64,000 nucleotides of DNA from Mycolicibacter icosiumassiliensis (GTDB lineage Bacteria > Actinomycetota > Actinomycetes > Mycobacteriales > Mycobacteriaceae). Positions 56,638 to 64,000 of this stretch are shown here, one piece after another. Both the position numbers and the translations under genes were made by a program. Numbering within the stretch: position 1 is the stretch's first letter; each line of letters opens with the position of its first letter. The notes beneath the pieces were generated by a model that was not told where the DNA came from, searched no databases, and saw only the letters and a program-made list of their open reading frames with translations. The stretch covers positions 2,321,868-2,385,867 of the forward strand of contig NZ_LT546166.1 in NCBI RefSeq assembly GCF_900078685.2, in the 5' to 3' direction.

Positions 56638-56692
56638 GGAACCCATTCGGGCGTCGCGGGCGTTGACCTTGGTGACTGGTGGTTTCCAAGGT
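56638..56692 (+). promoter_or_regulatory. Probable SigE-type promoter and dyad upstream of clgR
   Basis: GGAACC at 56638-56643, a 17-bp spacer and CGTTG at 56661-56665 match the stress sigma factor SigE/SigH consensus. Immediately downstream ACCTTGG (56666-56672) and CCAAGGT (56686-56692) form a perfect 7-bp dyad around the likely transcription start. In M. tuberculosis clgR is induced under envelope stress through SigE (established knowledge). Confidence 0.5.
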
Positions 56693-56715
56693 TGACCCGT
56701 AAGGGGGAGTGCGCG

Positions 56716-57057
56716 ATGACGACATTGCTGCGGGAGTCGGTCGGCGAGGTGCTGCGCCAGGCCCGGACGGCCCAGGGCCGCACGCTGCGTGAGGTGTCTG
56801 ACGCGGCGCGGGTCAGCCTCGGCTACCTCTCGGAGGTCGAACGGGGCCGCAAGGAAGCGTCCAGCGAGCTGCTCAACGCGATCTGCGCGGCCTTGCGGAT
56901 GCCGTTGTCGACGGTGCTCTTCGACGCCGGAACCCGGCTGGCGCAGGCCGAGCGGGCCGAGTTGGCAGTGCGCAGCGGCGCAGTGACCCGCATCGACGCC
57001 GGCACCAAGGTCGTGATCCCGCCGATTCGGACGCTGGCATCGGTGGCCTCGGCGTGA
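56716..57057 (+). CDS. clgR: Transcriptional regulator ClgR
   Basis: A 113-residue XRE-family activator of clp protease genes and of the pspA locus. The helix-turn-helix is [31 protein letters not shown] at about 24-54. The C-terminal tail ([14 protein letters not shown]) resembles the Clp-degradable end of actinobacterial ClgR. A GGGGGAG ribosome-binding site precedes the ATG. The 105-bp gap to pspA has no clear terminator, so read-through is likely. An earlier in-frame start is weak. Confidence 0.92.
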   Translation: MTTLLRESVGEVLRQARTAQGRTLREVSDAARVSLGYLSEVERGRKEASSELLNAICAALRMPLSTVLFDAGTRLAQAERAELAVRSGAVTRIDAGTKVVIPPIRTLASVASA

Positions 57058-57162
57058 CGCGCCCGGCCTGAACACCCACCCGATAACCGTCGACCCGATA
57101 AATTGATCACCGGTACCGGCGGTAGAGCGTCAACACTGGAAACAAGCAGACGGAGCTGACTG

Positions 57163-58173
57163 ATGGCCAACCCGTTCGTCAAGGCGTGGAAGTACGTGAT
57201 GGCGCTGTTCAACTCGAAGATCGACGAGCACGCCGATCCCAAGGTGCAGATCCAGCAGGCGATAGAAGAGGCGCAGCGTCAGCACCAAGCCCTGACTCAA
57301 CAGGCCGCGCAGGTGATCGGCAACCAGCGGCAATTGGAAATGCGGTTGAACCGGCAACTGGCCGACATCGAGAAGCTTCAGGTCAACGTGCGCCAGGCTC
57401 TGACCCTGGCCGACCAGGCCACGGCCGCCGGAGACGCCGCGAAGGCCACCGAGTACAACAACGCCGCGGAGGCGTTCGCGGCCCAGCTGGTCACCGCCGA
57501 ACAGAGCGTGGAAGACCTCAAGGCCCTGCACGACCAAGCGCTGTCGGCGGCGATGCAGGCCAAGAAGGCCGTCGAGCAAAACGCCATGGTGTTGCAGCAG
57601 AAGATCGCCGAGCGCACCAAACTGCTCAGCCAGCTCGAGCAGGCCAAGATGCAGGAGCAGGTCAGCGCCTCGCTGCGCTCGATGAGCGAGATCGCGGCCC
57701 CCGGAACCACTCCGAGCCTGGACGAGGTGCGCGACAAGATCGAGCGGCGCTACGCCAACGCGATCGGGGCAGCCGAGTTGGCACAGGGTTCGGTGCAGGG
57801 CCGGATGATCGAGGTCGAGCAGGCCGGTGTCCAGATGGCCGGCCACTCCCGGCTGGAGCAGATCCGGGCATCGATGCGCGGCGAGTCGCTGCCGGCGGGT
57901 GGCTCCGCCACCGCCCCCGGCCAGGCCACCCCGGCAACAGACAACCCCCGAGAACCCGTTGGGGCGATAGTCCGGTGGCCGCGACACTCGGAGGCAGCGC
58001 TCGGCACCCACTGCTGCAGCGTGCCGTGGACCGAGCCAGCGAGGCTGCCGACACGCTCGCCGACAAGCTGGGTGCGCTCGCCGACCCGAGGGCCAGGATG
58101 TTGCGCAAGCGCCGGTGGGCGCTGCGGCTGGGCTTGTTCTTTACCGCCACCTGCGGATTCTGGACGTTGGTGA
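57163..58173 (+). CDS. pspA: Phage-shock-protein PspA (35-kDa antigen), reading frame extended by a 3' frameshift
   Basis: A coiled-coil peripheral membrane protein (PspA/IM30 family) that protects the envelope. An N-terminal amphipathic helix ([17 protein letters not shown]) leads into a long Gln/Ala/Lys-rich coiled coil to about residue 220. The normal end seems to be lost. At 57945-57949 is a run of five C; with four, the frame would end DNPENPLGR and stop at 57970, four bases before pspM. As given it continues 67 residues further into pspM in the wrong phase. This could be a real mutation or a sequencing error. Confidence 0.85.
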   Translation: MANPFVKAWKYVMALFNSKIDEHADPKVQIQQAIEEAQRQHQALTQQAAQVIGNQRQLEMRLNRQLADIEKLQVNVRQALTLADQATAAGDAAKATEYNNAAEAFAAQLVTAEQSVEDLKALHDQALSAAMQAKKAVEQNAMVLQQKIAERTKLLSQLEQAKMQEQVSASLRSMSEIAAPGTTPSLDEVRDKIERRYANAIGAAELAQGSVQGRMIEVEQAGVQMAGHSRLEQIRASMRGESLPAGGSATAPGQATPATDNPREPVGAIVRWPRHSEAALGTHCCSVPWTEPARLPTRSPTSWVRSPTRGPGCCASAGGRCGWACSLPPPADSGRW

Positions 58174-58811
58174 CGGCCGTGCTGGCGTCGTGGTCGACGC
58201 CGGTGTGGGTGCTGTTGATCACCGGGCTGGTAGCCGCGGGCGCGGCTGCGCCGGCGACGCTGTTGTTGCTGCGCTATCGCTGGCTGCGTGCGACACCGCT
58301 GCCGGCTATGCGCTCCACCGCGGTGCGGCGCCTGCCGCCGCCCGGGTCGGCGGCACGGCCGGCGATGTATGCGCTGGGCGCCTCCGAGCGCGGGATGGTC
58401 TCGCTGCTGGGCGTGCTCGAGCGGGGCCGGCTGCTGCCCACCGATGAGATCACCGAACTGACGGCCGCAGTCAACCGCGCCGCATCGACCATGGCGGCCA
58501 CCGCGGCTGAGGTGGTCTCCATGGAACGCGCCGTGCAGCACAGCGCCCAGTCACGTCAGTACCTGGTGCCGACGATCAACGCGTTCACCGCGCAACTCAG
58601 CACCGGTGTTCGCCAATACAACGAGATGGTCACCGCCGCAGCGCAACTGGTGGCCTCGGCCAACGACGGCTCCACGACGTCGACCGGGGAACCGGCGAAT
58701 TCCCCGATGTCCCAGCGGCGCTACCGCGAGGAGCTGGTCGGCGCGACCGAGAAGATGCTGGGCTGGGCGCAGGCATTCGACGAACTGGCCGAGTTGCCCC
58801 GGGTCGTCTAG
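57975..58811 (+). CDS. pspM: PspA-interacting membrane protein PspM
   Basis: A 278-residue protein matching Rv2743c in place. After a basic N-terminus ([13 protein letters not shown]) are two adjacent membrane segments ([18 protein letters not shown] and [23 protein letters not shown] near 70-110). A long cytoplasmic helical domain follows, with [37 protein letters not shown]. In M. tuberculosis the protein works with ClgR and PspA in envelope stress (established knowledge). The GTG would be four bases after the expected pspA stop. The longer frame upstream is an antiphase reading of pspA and is rejected. Confidence 0.85.
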   Translation: MAATLGGSARHPLLQRAVDRASEAADTLADKLGALADPRARMLRKRRWALRLGLFFTATCGFWTLVTAVLASWSTPVWVLLITGLVAAGAAAPATLLLLRYRWLRATPLPAMRSTAVRRLPPPGSAARPAMYALGASERGMVSLLGVLERGRLLPTDEITELTAAVNRAASTMAATAAEVVSMERAVQHSAQSRQYLVPTINAFTAQLSTGVRQYNEMVTAAAQLVASANDGSTTSTGEPANSPMSQRRYREELVGATEKMLGWAQAFDELAELPRVV

Positions 58812-59230
58812 ATGTCGTCGCTGCGCTGATCGACCGATTCGGGCCGGGGACCGTAGCGTTTCTCGTAGGACCGGTGAATGTGGGCGTCGCGCTCACGCTT
58901 TCGCGCGTTGGCCAGCTCCGGATCCAGGCCGTGCATCCGCAGCATGTGCGAGCGCCACACCTTGTTGAGCGCGTGCGCAAACAGGATCACCATGAACCAG
59001 ATCGGAAACGTCATGCTGAACCGCGTCATAAAGTCTGTCGGGAACAGCCAAAACGGGATCAGGATCAGCGTCGTCGGCACGACGGCGCGCATGATCATCC
59101 GGACGGTGGCACCCGGGCCGGCCAGGTCGTTGCGGACCCAGTCCAGCAGCTCTGGGGGCAACGGGCGTCCGTAGCAGTACCGGAAGTATTGAATCGGAGT
59201 AGGGCGGGCAGGCTTTGAACTTTGACGCAC
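58808..59230 (-). CDS. DUF5313 membrane protein
   Basis: A 140-residue mycobacterial protein of the DUF5313 type. The N-terminal PTPIQYFRYCYGRPLPPELLDWV and a central pair of hydrophobic segments (AVVPTTLILIPFWLFP and FSMTFPIWFMVILFAHAL) are followed by a charged tail with RMHGLDPELANARKRERDAHIHRSYEKRYGP. GTG lies 7 nt from a TAGGGT box whose TAG is also the stop codon of the following ephG gene on the same strand, so the two overlap functionally. Function is unknown. It converges on pspM by four bases. Confidence 0.8.
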   Translation of the reverse strand: MRQSSKPARPTPIQYFRYCYGRPLPPELLDWVRNDLAGPGATVRMIMRAVVPTTLILIPFWLFPTDFMTRFSMTFPIWFMVILFAHALNKVWRSHMLRMHGLDPELANARKRERDAHIHRSYEKRYGPRPESVDQRSDDI

Positions 59231-59240
59231 AGCGGTGACC

Positions 59241-59687
59241 CTAGAACGTCGGCCGCAGCGCCGGGAACACGGTGGCCGCCACCGCCCGCAGCGTTGCCTT
59301 GAACATGTCCAGGAAGTCGAAGTAGTCGCGCCACAACGTGATACGCCCGTGGTGCACCTCGAAGACTCCGCACACCCAGAACTGCAGCCGTAGCGGGCCC
59401 AACGTCAGCGCGTCCGTGCGCTCGGTGAGCACCGTCGCGCCGTCGGCGGCGATGCGGTGGATCTTCACGTCGAAGCCTGCCCGGCCGGCCATCCGCCCAA
59501 ACACCCCGATGGTGGCACTGCGGCCGTAGATGGTCGGCAGCCCGACATTCTGGTACACCACGTCCTCGGCGAGTGCCGCCGCCGCGGTGTCGAGGTCCTC
59601 GTCGCGCAGGGCGTCGAGGAACGTCTCTACGGTGCGGATGTTGGCGGCGGCCTCAACAGCGCTCTGCTGGCCAGTCAGTTCGGTCAT
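59241..59687 (-). CDS. ephG: Limonene-1,2-epoxide hydrolase family protein (EphG-like)
   Basis: A 148-residue epoxide hydrolase of the LEH (cone-like) fold. The Arg and Asp of TERTDAL near 91-97 and the Asp of WRDYFDFL near 120 correspond to the Asp-Arg-Asp catalytic set. The ATG chosen is 7 nt from a TAGGGT box (leaderless); a start three codons upstream is unlikely. From memory M. tuberculosis EphG (Rv2740) occupies the same place and acts on cholesterol-like epoxides. Substrate here is by analogy only. Confidence 0.83.
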   Translation of the reverse strand: MTELTGQQSAVEAAANIRTVETFLDALRDEDLDTAAAALAEDVVYQNVGLPTIYGRSATIGVFGRMAGRAGFDVKIHRIAADGATVLTERTDALTLGPLRLQFWVCGVFEVHHGRITLWRDYFDFLDMFKATLRAVAATVFPALRPTF

Positions 59688-59874
59688 GCCTGCCACCCTA
59701 GGCCGCCCGGCGGCGCGGGGGAACCGCGCGCTGGACTGCCGCCGAATGCCTCGCGGTCGGGACGAAAGTCTCTGGTGGATGGCACCGGTATGCGGGCAAT
59801 CTCACTATGAGATACGCATGACGATCGAGTGCCCCACTCCTGTGACGCTCGGTCGGAAAGGACCACCACGGGCG

Positions 59875-62376
59875 ATGGCACAGCTGAGCGGACCATCGGT
59901 GCCTGCAGCACCACCCGAACAGGCAGCCGACCTGGCGACGATACCGCTGGGCGAATTGGTTGTGCGGCTGGGCAGCGGAGCGGACGGGCTGTCGGCCGCA
60001 GAGGCAGCGCGTCGGCTTGCCGCGAACGGGCCCAACGCGGTTCAGGAGACGCGGAAGAGCCCGTTGCTGACGTTCCTCGGCTACTTCTGGGCGCCGATCC
60101 CGTGGTTGATCGAGGTGGCGCTGCTGCTGTCGATCGTGGTGCAGCACTGGGCCGACGTGATCATCATCGCGGTGTTGCTGCTGATGAACGGCCTGGTCGG
60201 CTTCTACGAGGAGCATCAGGCCGCGGACACCATCTCGGCGTTGAAGAAGTCCTTGGCGACCACCGCCCACGTGCGTCGTGACCGCACCTGGCACGACGTG
60301 CCGGTCGAGGAGCTCGTCACCGGCGACCTGATTCACCTCGCGCTCGGCGACGTGGTGCCCGCGGATGCGCGGATCGTTGACGACGGCACCGTCTCGGTCG
60401 ATCAGTCGGCGCTCACCGGTGAGTCGCTTCCGGTCTCCCGGACGACCGGAGCGCAGCTCTACTCGGGGTCCGTCGTGGCCCGCGGGCAGGCGAACGCATT
60501 GGTGTACGCGACGGGCGCGGACAGCTATTTCGGCAAGACCGCGACGCTGGTGCGAGGGGCGGGGAATGTCAGTCATTTCCAGCAGGCGGTGCTGCGGATC
60601 GGCAAGGTCCTCATCTACGCAGCACTGATCCTGGTGGCCACCACCACCGCCTCGGATCTGCTCAGGGGCGGAACGTGGTTCGACGCCGTGGAGTTCGGTC
60701 TGGTGGTGGTCATCGCGTCGGTGCCGGTGGCGATGCCCGCGGTGCTCTCGGTCACCATGGCGGTCGGTGCCCGCAGCCTGGCCCACCAGAGGGCCGTGGT
60801 GAGCCATCTGCCTGCGGTCGAGGAGCTCGGTGGCGTCGACATCCTGTGCTCGGACAAGACCGGCACGCTGACCCAGAACCGCATTCAGGTCGGCATTCCC
60901 TGGAGCGCCCCGGGCGTCGACCCGGAAGCACTCATCCTGGCGGCCGCAACGGCATCCAGCCCAGACAGCAAGGACGCCATCGACCTTGCCGTGCGCGCCG
61001 CGGTGACCGACCCGAACCTGCTCGACCGATACTCGGTGAGGGTGTTCACCCCGTTCGACCCCACGAGCAAGCGCACCGAAGCCCAGACCACCGACCAGCA
61101 GGGCGCACCGGCCCGGTTCACCAAGGGCGCACCCCAGGTCATCGCGGCCCTGTGCGCGAACGAGGGCGCCAGCACGCTGACCGGCTATGCGGGCGCGGTC
61201 TCCGACTTCGCCGGCCGCGGCGATCGTGCGCTGGGTGTGGCCGAGTGCCGGGACGGCTGCACCTGGCGGCTGCTGGGCCTGCTCCCGCTGGCCGATCCGC
61301 CCCGAGCGGATTCGGCGGCCACCATTGCCGCTGCCACCGAGCTGGGAGTGCAGGTGAAAATGATCACCGGCGACGCGCTCGCGATCGGCAAGCAGGTCGC
61401 CTGCCAGGTCGGTATCGGCACCAACCTGCTCGACGCCGCCGAATTGGAGAGCCCGGGCGCCGGCGAGCCGGCAACGCTGGCTGAACGGATCGAAAACGCG
61501 GATGGATTCGCGCAAGTCTTTCCCGAGCACAAATATCTGATCGTCAACGTACTGCAGTCCCGCGGGCACATCGTGGGGATGACCGGCGACGGCGTCAACG
61601 ATGCGCCCGCCCTGAAGCAGGCCGATGCGGGCATCGCGGTCTCCGGCGCCACCGATGCGGCCCGCGCCGCAGCCGACGTGGTGCTGATGGAACCCGGCCT
61701 GTCGGTCGTCGTCGGCGCGATCCGGCTCGCCCGGGAGATGTTCGCCCGGATGACCAGCTACACGATCTACCGCATCGCGGAGACCATCCGGGTGCTGCTG
61801 CTGGTCACCGTCAGCGTCGTCGCGCTGAACTTCCGCCCGGTGACGGCGACCATGATCGTCATCCTCGCCCTGCTCAACGACGGGGCGCTGCTGTCCATCG
61901 CCTACGACCGTGCGCACGGCTCGAACCGCCCCGCGCGGTGGGACATGCGGCAGGTTCTGACCGTGGCCGGGAGCCTGGGCGTACTGGGGGTGATCGAGAC
62001 GCTGGGCCTGATGTTCCTCGCCGTCGGACCGCTTCATCTCAACACGCCGCACGGGCTGCTGATCGTGCAGACGATGATCTTCCTGAAGCTGTCGGTCTCC
62101 GGCCACCTGACGGTGTTCGTCGCCCGCAGCAGGAGGCGCTTCTGGGCCAGGCCGTTCCCCGCCGGGATCCTTCTCGTGATGGTTCTGGGTGCGCAGGTGG
62201 CCGCCACGATCATCGTGCTCACCGGCTTCCTGATGACGGCGATTCCCTGGTCGCTGGTCGGCATGGTCTGGGGGTGGTCGCTGTTCTGGTTCCTGATCGA
62301 GGATCAGGCCAAGCTCGGCGCCTATGCCTGGCTGGGCCGACGTCGCGGGCAAGGGATTGGCGCGCCGGGGCGATGA
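59875..62376 (+). CDS. P3A-type plasma-membrane H+-ATPase-like P-type ATPase
   Basis: An 833-residue P-type ATPase. The phosphorylation motif DKTGTLTQN has Asp at about 327; TGES is near 181, and the hinge TGDGVNDAPALKQADAGIAVSGATDAA near 568. About eight to ten membrane segments are present, including PVAMPAVLSV near 285-294, the conserved M4 segment. This pattern fits the proton-pump (P3A) group. An in-frame ATG at 59818 would add 19 residues. No regulatory C-terminal extension is visible. It is not part of the M. tuberculosis segment as I remember it, so it may be an insertion between ephG and the glycosyltransferase. Confidence 0.85.
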   Translation: MAQLSGPSVPAAPPEQAADLATIPLGELVVRLGSGADGLSAAEAARRLAANGPNAVQETRKSPLLTFLGYFWAPIPWLIEVALLLSIVVQHWADVIIIAVLLLMNGLVGFYEEHQAADTISALKKSLATTAHVRRDRTWHDVPVEELVTGDLIHLALGDVVPADARIVDDGTVSVDQSALTGESLPVSRTTGAQLYSGSVVARGQANALVYATGADSYFGKTATLVRGAGNVSHFQQAVLRIGKVLIYAALILVATTTASDLLRGGTWFDAVEFGLVVVIASVPVAMPAVLSVTMAVGARSLAHQRAVVSHLPAVEELGGVDILCSDKTGTLTQNRIQVGIPWSAPGVDPEALILAAATASSPDSKDAIDLAVRAAVTDPNLLDRYSVRVFTPFDPTSKRTEAQTTDQQGAPARFTKGAPQVIAALCANEGASTLTGYAGAVSDFAGRGDRALGVAECRDGCTWRLLGLLPLADPPRADSAATIAAATELGVQVKMITGDALAIGKQVACQVGIGTNLLDAAELESPGAGEPATLAERIENADGFAQVFPEHKYLIVNVLQSRGHIVGMTGDGVNDAPALKQADAGIAVSGATDAARAAADVVLMEPGLSVVVGAIRLAREMFARMTSYTIYRIAETIRVLLLVTVSVVALNFRPVTATMIVILALLNDGALLSIAYDRAHGSNRPARWDMRQVLTVAGSLGVLGVIETLGLMFLAVGPLHLNTPHGLLIVQTMIFLKLSVSGHLTVFVARSRRRFWARPFPAGILLVMVLGAQVAATIIVLTGFLMTAIPWSLVGMVWGWSLFWFLIEDQAKLGAYAWLGRRRGQGIGAPGR

Positions 62377-62433
62377 TCCGCCACCCGGGGGCGACCCGGC
62401 GTCGGGCCCCTGTGGCTGTGGCACGGTAGGCCG

Positions 62434-63606
62434 ATGCGAGTCGTAGTGGTAGCCGGCCCGGATCCCGGCCACGCGTTCCCGGCGATCGCGTTGTGCAAGC
62501 GCTTCGTGGCGGCCGGGGACACGCCGACGCTGCTGACCGGTGTGCAGTGGCTGGACACCGCGCGGGCCGCCGGGGTGGACGCCGCGGAGCTGCTGGGACT
62601 CGATCCCACGGTGGCCGATGACGACGCGGACGACGGGGCCAAGCTGCATCAGCGGGCGGCGCGGATGGCGGTCGAAAACCGCGATCAGCTGCGGGCTCTG
62701 GCGCCGGATCTGGTGGTTTCCGACGTCATCACGGCCTGTGGGGGGATGGCCGCCGAGCTGCTCGGCATCGGGTGGGTCGAACTCAGTCCGCACCCGCTGT
62801 ATCTGCCGTCGACGGGGTTGCCGCCGATCGGCAGTGGTCTGGCGCCGGGCATCGGGCTGCGGGGCCGATTGCGGGATGCGGTGATGCGCTCGTTGACGGC
62901 ACGGTCGGTACGCGGCGGCATGCGCCAGCGCGCCGAAGCCCGGGTGGGTATCGGCTTGCCGGGCAACGATCCCGGGCCGCTGCGGCGCCTGATCGCCACG
63001 CTGCCAGCCCTTGAGGTGCCCCGGCCGGACTGGCCCGCCGAGGCTGTCGTCGTGGGGCCGCTGCACTTCGAGCCGACCGAGCAGGTGCTGGCGGTGCCAC
63101 CGGGTTCGGGCCCGCTGGTGGTGGTGGCGCCGTCCACCGCATCCACCGGAGCCGCCGGGCTGGCCGAGCTCGCCCTGGAGCATCTGGTGCCCGGCGCCGG
63201 ACTGCCCGACGGCGCTCGGCTGGTGGTGTCGCGGCTGGGCGGCCCGCCGCTGGAGCTGCCGTCGTGGGCCGTTGCCGGATTGGGGCGTCAGGATGAACTG
63301 TTGACGCACGCCGACGTGGTGGTCTGCGGCGGCGGGCATGGCATGGTGGCCAAGACGCTGCTCGGCGGGGTGCCGCTGGTGGTGGTGCCTGGTGGCGGCG
63401 ATCAGTGGGAGATCGCCAATCGCGTGGTGCGCCAGGGCAGTGGGCGGCTGATCCGGCCGTTGACCGGGCCGGCATTGGCCGAGGCGGTGGGCGCCGTATT
63501 GGCGTCGCCGAGCTATCGCGATGCTGCCCGGCGGGCCGCAGGCACCGCCACCGACGTCGCCGATCCGGTACGGGTGTGCCACCAGGCGCTGTCGGGCACT
63601 GGGTAG
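62434..63606 (+). CDS. GT-B glycosyltransferase (UDP-glycosyltransferase-like, Rv2739c-like)
   Basis: A 390-residue GT-B-fold protein. The N-terminal GPDPGHAFPAIALCKRF resembles the first acceptor loop, and the C-terminal donor-binding region has HADVVVCGGGHGMVAKTLLGGVPLVVVPGGGDQWEIANRVV near 287-327. This matches the MGT/UGT signature with GxxH and GGDQ. Targets in mycobacteria are unknown; glycosylation of a lipid or secondary metabolite is the family expectation. The gene has the size and position of Rv2739c. Its last 60 codons reappear inverted at the window end. Confidence 0.85.
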   Translation: MRVVVVAGPDPGHAFPAIALCKRFVAAGDTPTLLTGVQWLDTARAAGVDAAELLGLDPTVADDDADDGAKLHQRAARMAVENRDQLRALAPDLVVSDVITACGGMAAELLGIGWVELSPHPLYLPSTGLPPIGSGLAPGIGLRGRLRDAVMRSLTARSVRGGMRQRAEARVGIGLPGNDPGPLRRLIATLPALEVPRPDWPAEAVVVGPLHFEPTEQVLAVPPGSGPLVVVAPSTASTGAAGLAELALEHLVPGAGLPDGARLVVSRLGGPPLELPSWAVAGLGRQDELLTHADVVVCGGGHGMVAKTLLGGVPLVVVPGGGDQWEIANRVVRQGSGRLIRPLTGPALAEAVGAVLASPSYRDAARRAAGTATDVADPVRVCHQALSGTG

Positions 63607-63707
63607 GTTAGGTGTGTGCGCCTGACCGAATTCCACGAACGGGTCGCGATGCGTTTCGGTACCGCTTACGGCAACTCGGTGCTGGCAGACCACGTGCTGG
63701 CCGCGGT
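63425..63707. repeat. Left arm of a perfect fold-back inverted repeat
   Basis: Every base checked pairs with the right arm across a 10-base centre (63708-63717). It contains the last 60 codons of the glycosyltransferase gene and the start of the DUF3046 gene. The centre is flanked by a natural short dyad (GGCCGCGGT / ACCGCGGCC) encoded by the DUF3046 gene. Confidence 0.95.
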
Positions 63708-63759
63708 GGGCGGACGGACCGCGGCCAGCACGTGGTCTGCCAGCACCGAGTTGCCGTAA
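63616..63759 (+). pseudogene. DUF3046 gene, truncated by the fold-back
   Basis: The first 37 or so residues (MRLTEFHERVAMRFGTAYGNSVLADHVLAAVGGRTAA) match the mycobacterial DUF3046 protein (Rv2738c). The natural sequence would continue with about 27 further residues. Instead the DNA turns into its own complement after GGACGGACCGCGGCC, which gives STWSASTELP and a stop. GTG lies 6 nt from a TAGGTT box (leaderless). Truncation is real only if the palindrome is real. Confidence 0.7.
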
Positions 63760-64000
63760 GCGGTACCGAAACGCATCGCGACCCGTTCGTGGAATTCGGT
63801 CAGGCGCACACACCTAACCTACCCAGTGCCCGACAGCGCCTGGTGGCACACCCGTACCGGATCGGCGACGTCGGTGGCGGTGCCTGCGGCCCGCCGGGCA
63901 GCATCGCGATAGCTCGGCGACGCCAATACGGCGCCCACCGCCTCGGCCAATGCCGGCCCGGTCAACGGCCGGATCAGCCGCCCACTGCCCTGGCGCACCA
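63718..64000. repeat. Right arm of a perfect fold-back inverted repeat
   Basis: Exact reverse complement of the left arm; it reaches the window edge and so may extend further. On the minus strand it repeats the glycosyltransferase 3' end (stop at 63819) and the DUF3046 start (63809). Such perfect palindromes are unstable in living cells and are a common product of fold-back synthesis or misassembly. Confidence 0.95.

Noticed and set aside
57186..57974. Upstream extension of pspM to a 541-residue protein
   Set aside because: The extension is an antiphase reading of pspA with Arg-rich random composition; the GTG at 57975 gives the known architecture.
59698..63813. A 1371-codon open frame on the minus strand
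   Set aside because: It lies antisense to the P-type ATPase and glycosyltransferase, shows only Arg/Gly/His-rich sequence without domains, and its start depends on the fold-back. It is a high-GC shadow frame.

Overview
The window is high-GC actinobacterial DNA and almost certainly mycobacterial. The order mntR/sirR - ribF - rpsO - gpsI - pepR - nitronate monooxygenase ... dapB ... thyA - dfrA ... thyX - dapA - rnj ... ftsK - argA - pgsA3 - clgR - pspA - pspM ... ephG - glycosyltransferase - DUF3046 follows, from memory, the Mycobacterium tuberculosis segment Rv2788 to Rv2738c. recA would be expected just beyond the right edge. DapB (245 aa), DapA (300 aa, Tyr143/Lys171) and ArgA (174 aa) have the lengths expected in mycobacteria. 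GTG starts are common, and more than twenty genes have a TANNNT -10 box 6-8 nt before the start codon, the layout of mycobacterial leaderless transcripts. The species cannot be fixed from this sequence.

Layout. 1-6.3 kb: accessory oxidative metabolism (flavin monooxygenase, lipase-like hydrolase, SDR, P450, SRPBCC protein, AraC regulator, PF10118 protein). 6.3-13.3 kb: conserved core (mntR, ribF, rpsO, gpsI, pepR, nitronate monooxygenase). 13.4-17.4 kb: an operon of a second PF10118 protein, an epoxide-hydrolase-like protein and a 2Fe-2S reductase, then a lipase-like gene. 17.4-19.8 kb: dapB and small conserved genes. 19.8-30.4 kb: an accessory region built from an old duplication. Each copy holds a secreted protein, GH25 lysozyme-like sequence and an acyl-CoA ligase, with a VapBC pair, a DUF4143 ATPase and a dead serine-protease homologue between them. 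30.5-37.7 kb: RmuC, then a TetR / SDR / acyl-CoA dehydrogenase / SDR / kinase-like / transporter cluster. 37.7-40.8 kb: TetR plus a class A flavin monooxygenase disrupted by an IS5-family element. 40.9-49.3 kb: dienelactone hydrolase, thyA, dfrA, thyX, dapA, rnj. 49.3-50.7 kb: a decaying methyltransferase/SDR/ABM cluster. 50.9-64 kb: ftsK, a broken WS/DGAT gene, argA, pgsA3, the clgR-pspA-pspM envelope-stress locus, a P-type ATPase and a glycosyltransferase.

How genes work together. DapB and DapA are lysine/diaminopimelate enzymes. ThyA, ThyX and DfrA form the thymidylate/folate set, with both thymidylate synthases present. RpsO, PNPase and RNase J cover ribosome and RNA turnover. ClgR, PspA and PspM form the envelope-stress module.

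Most notable: (i) both PF10118 'metal-dependent hydrolases' carry a complete E/ExxH/E/ExxH diiron signature with matching spacing, and one sits in an operon with a 2Fe-2S reductase; (ii) a shared 42-bp element precedes the P450 gene and the first PF10118 gene on either side of an AraC regulator; (iii) one palindrome covers overlapping divergent leaderless promoters of mntR and ribF; (iv) three ATGCGCAT palindromes at 11 and 22 bp spacing lie upstream of vapB; (v) the window ends in a perfect 283-bp fold-back inverted repeat that truncates the DUF3046 gene and may be an assembly or amplification artefact. Several genes are visibly broken (SDR, ABM, WS/DGAT, flavin monooxygenase, GH25 copy A, pspA 3' end).
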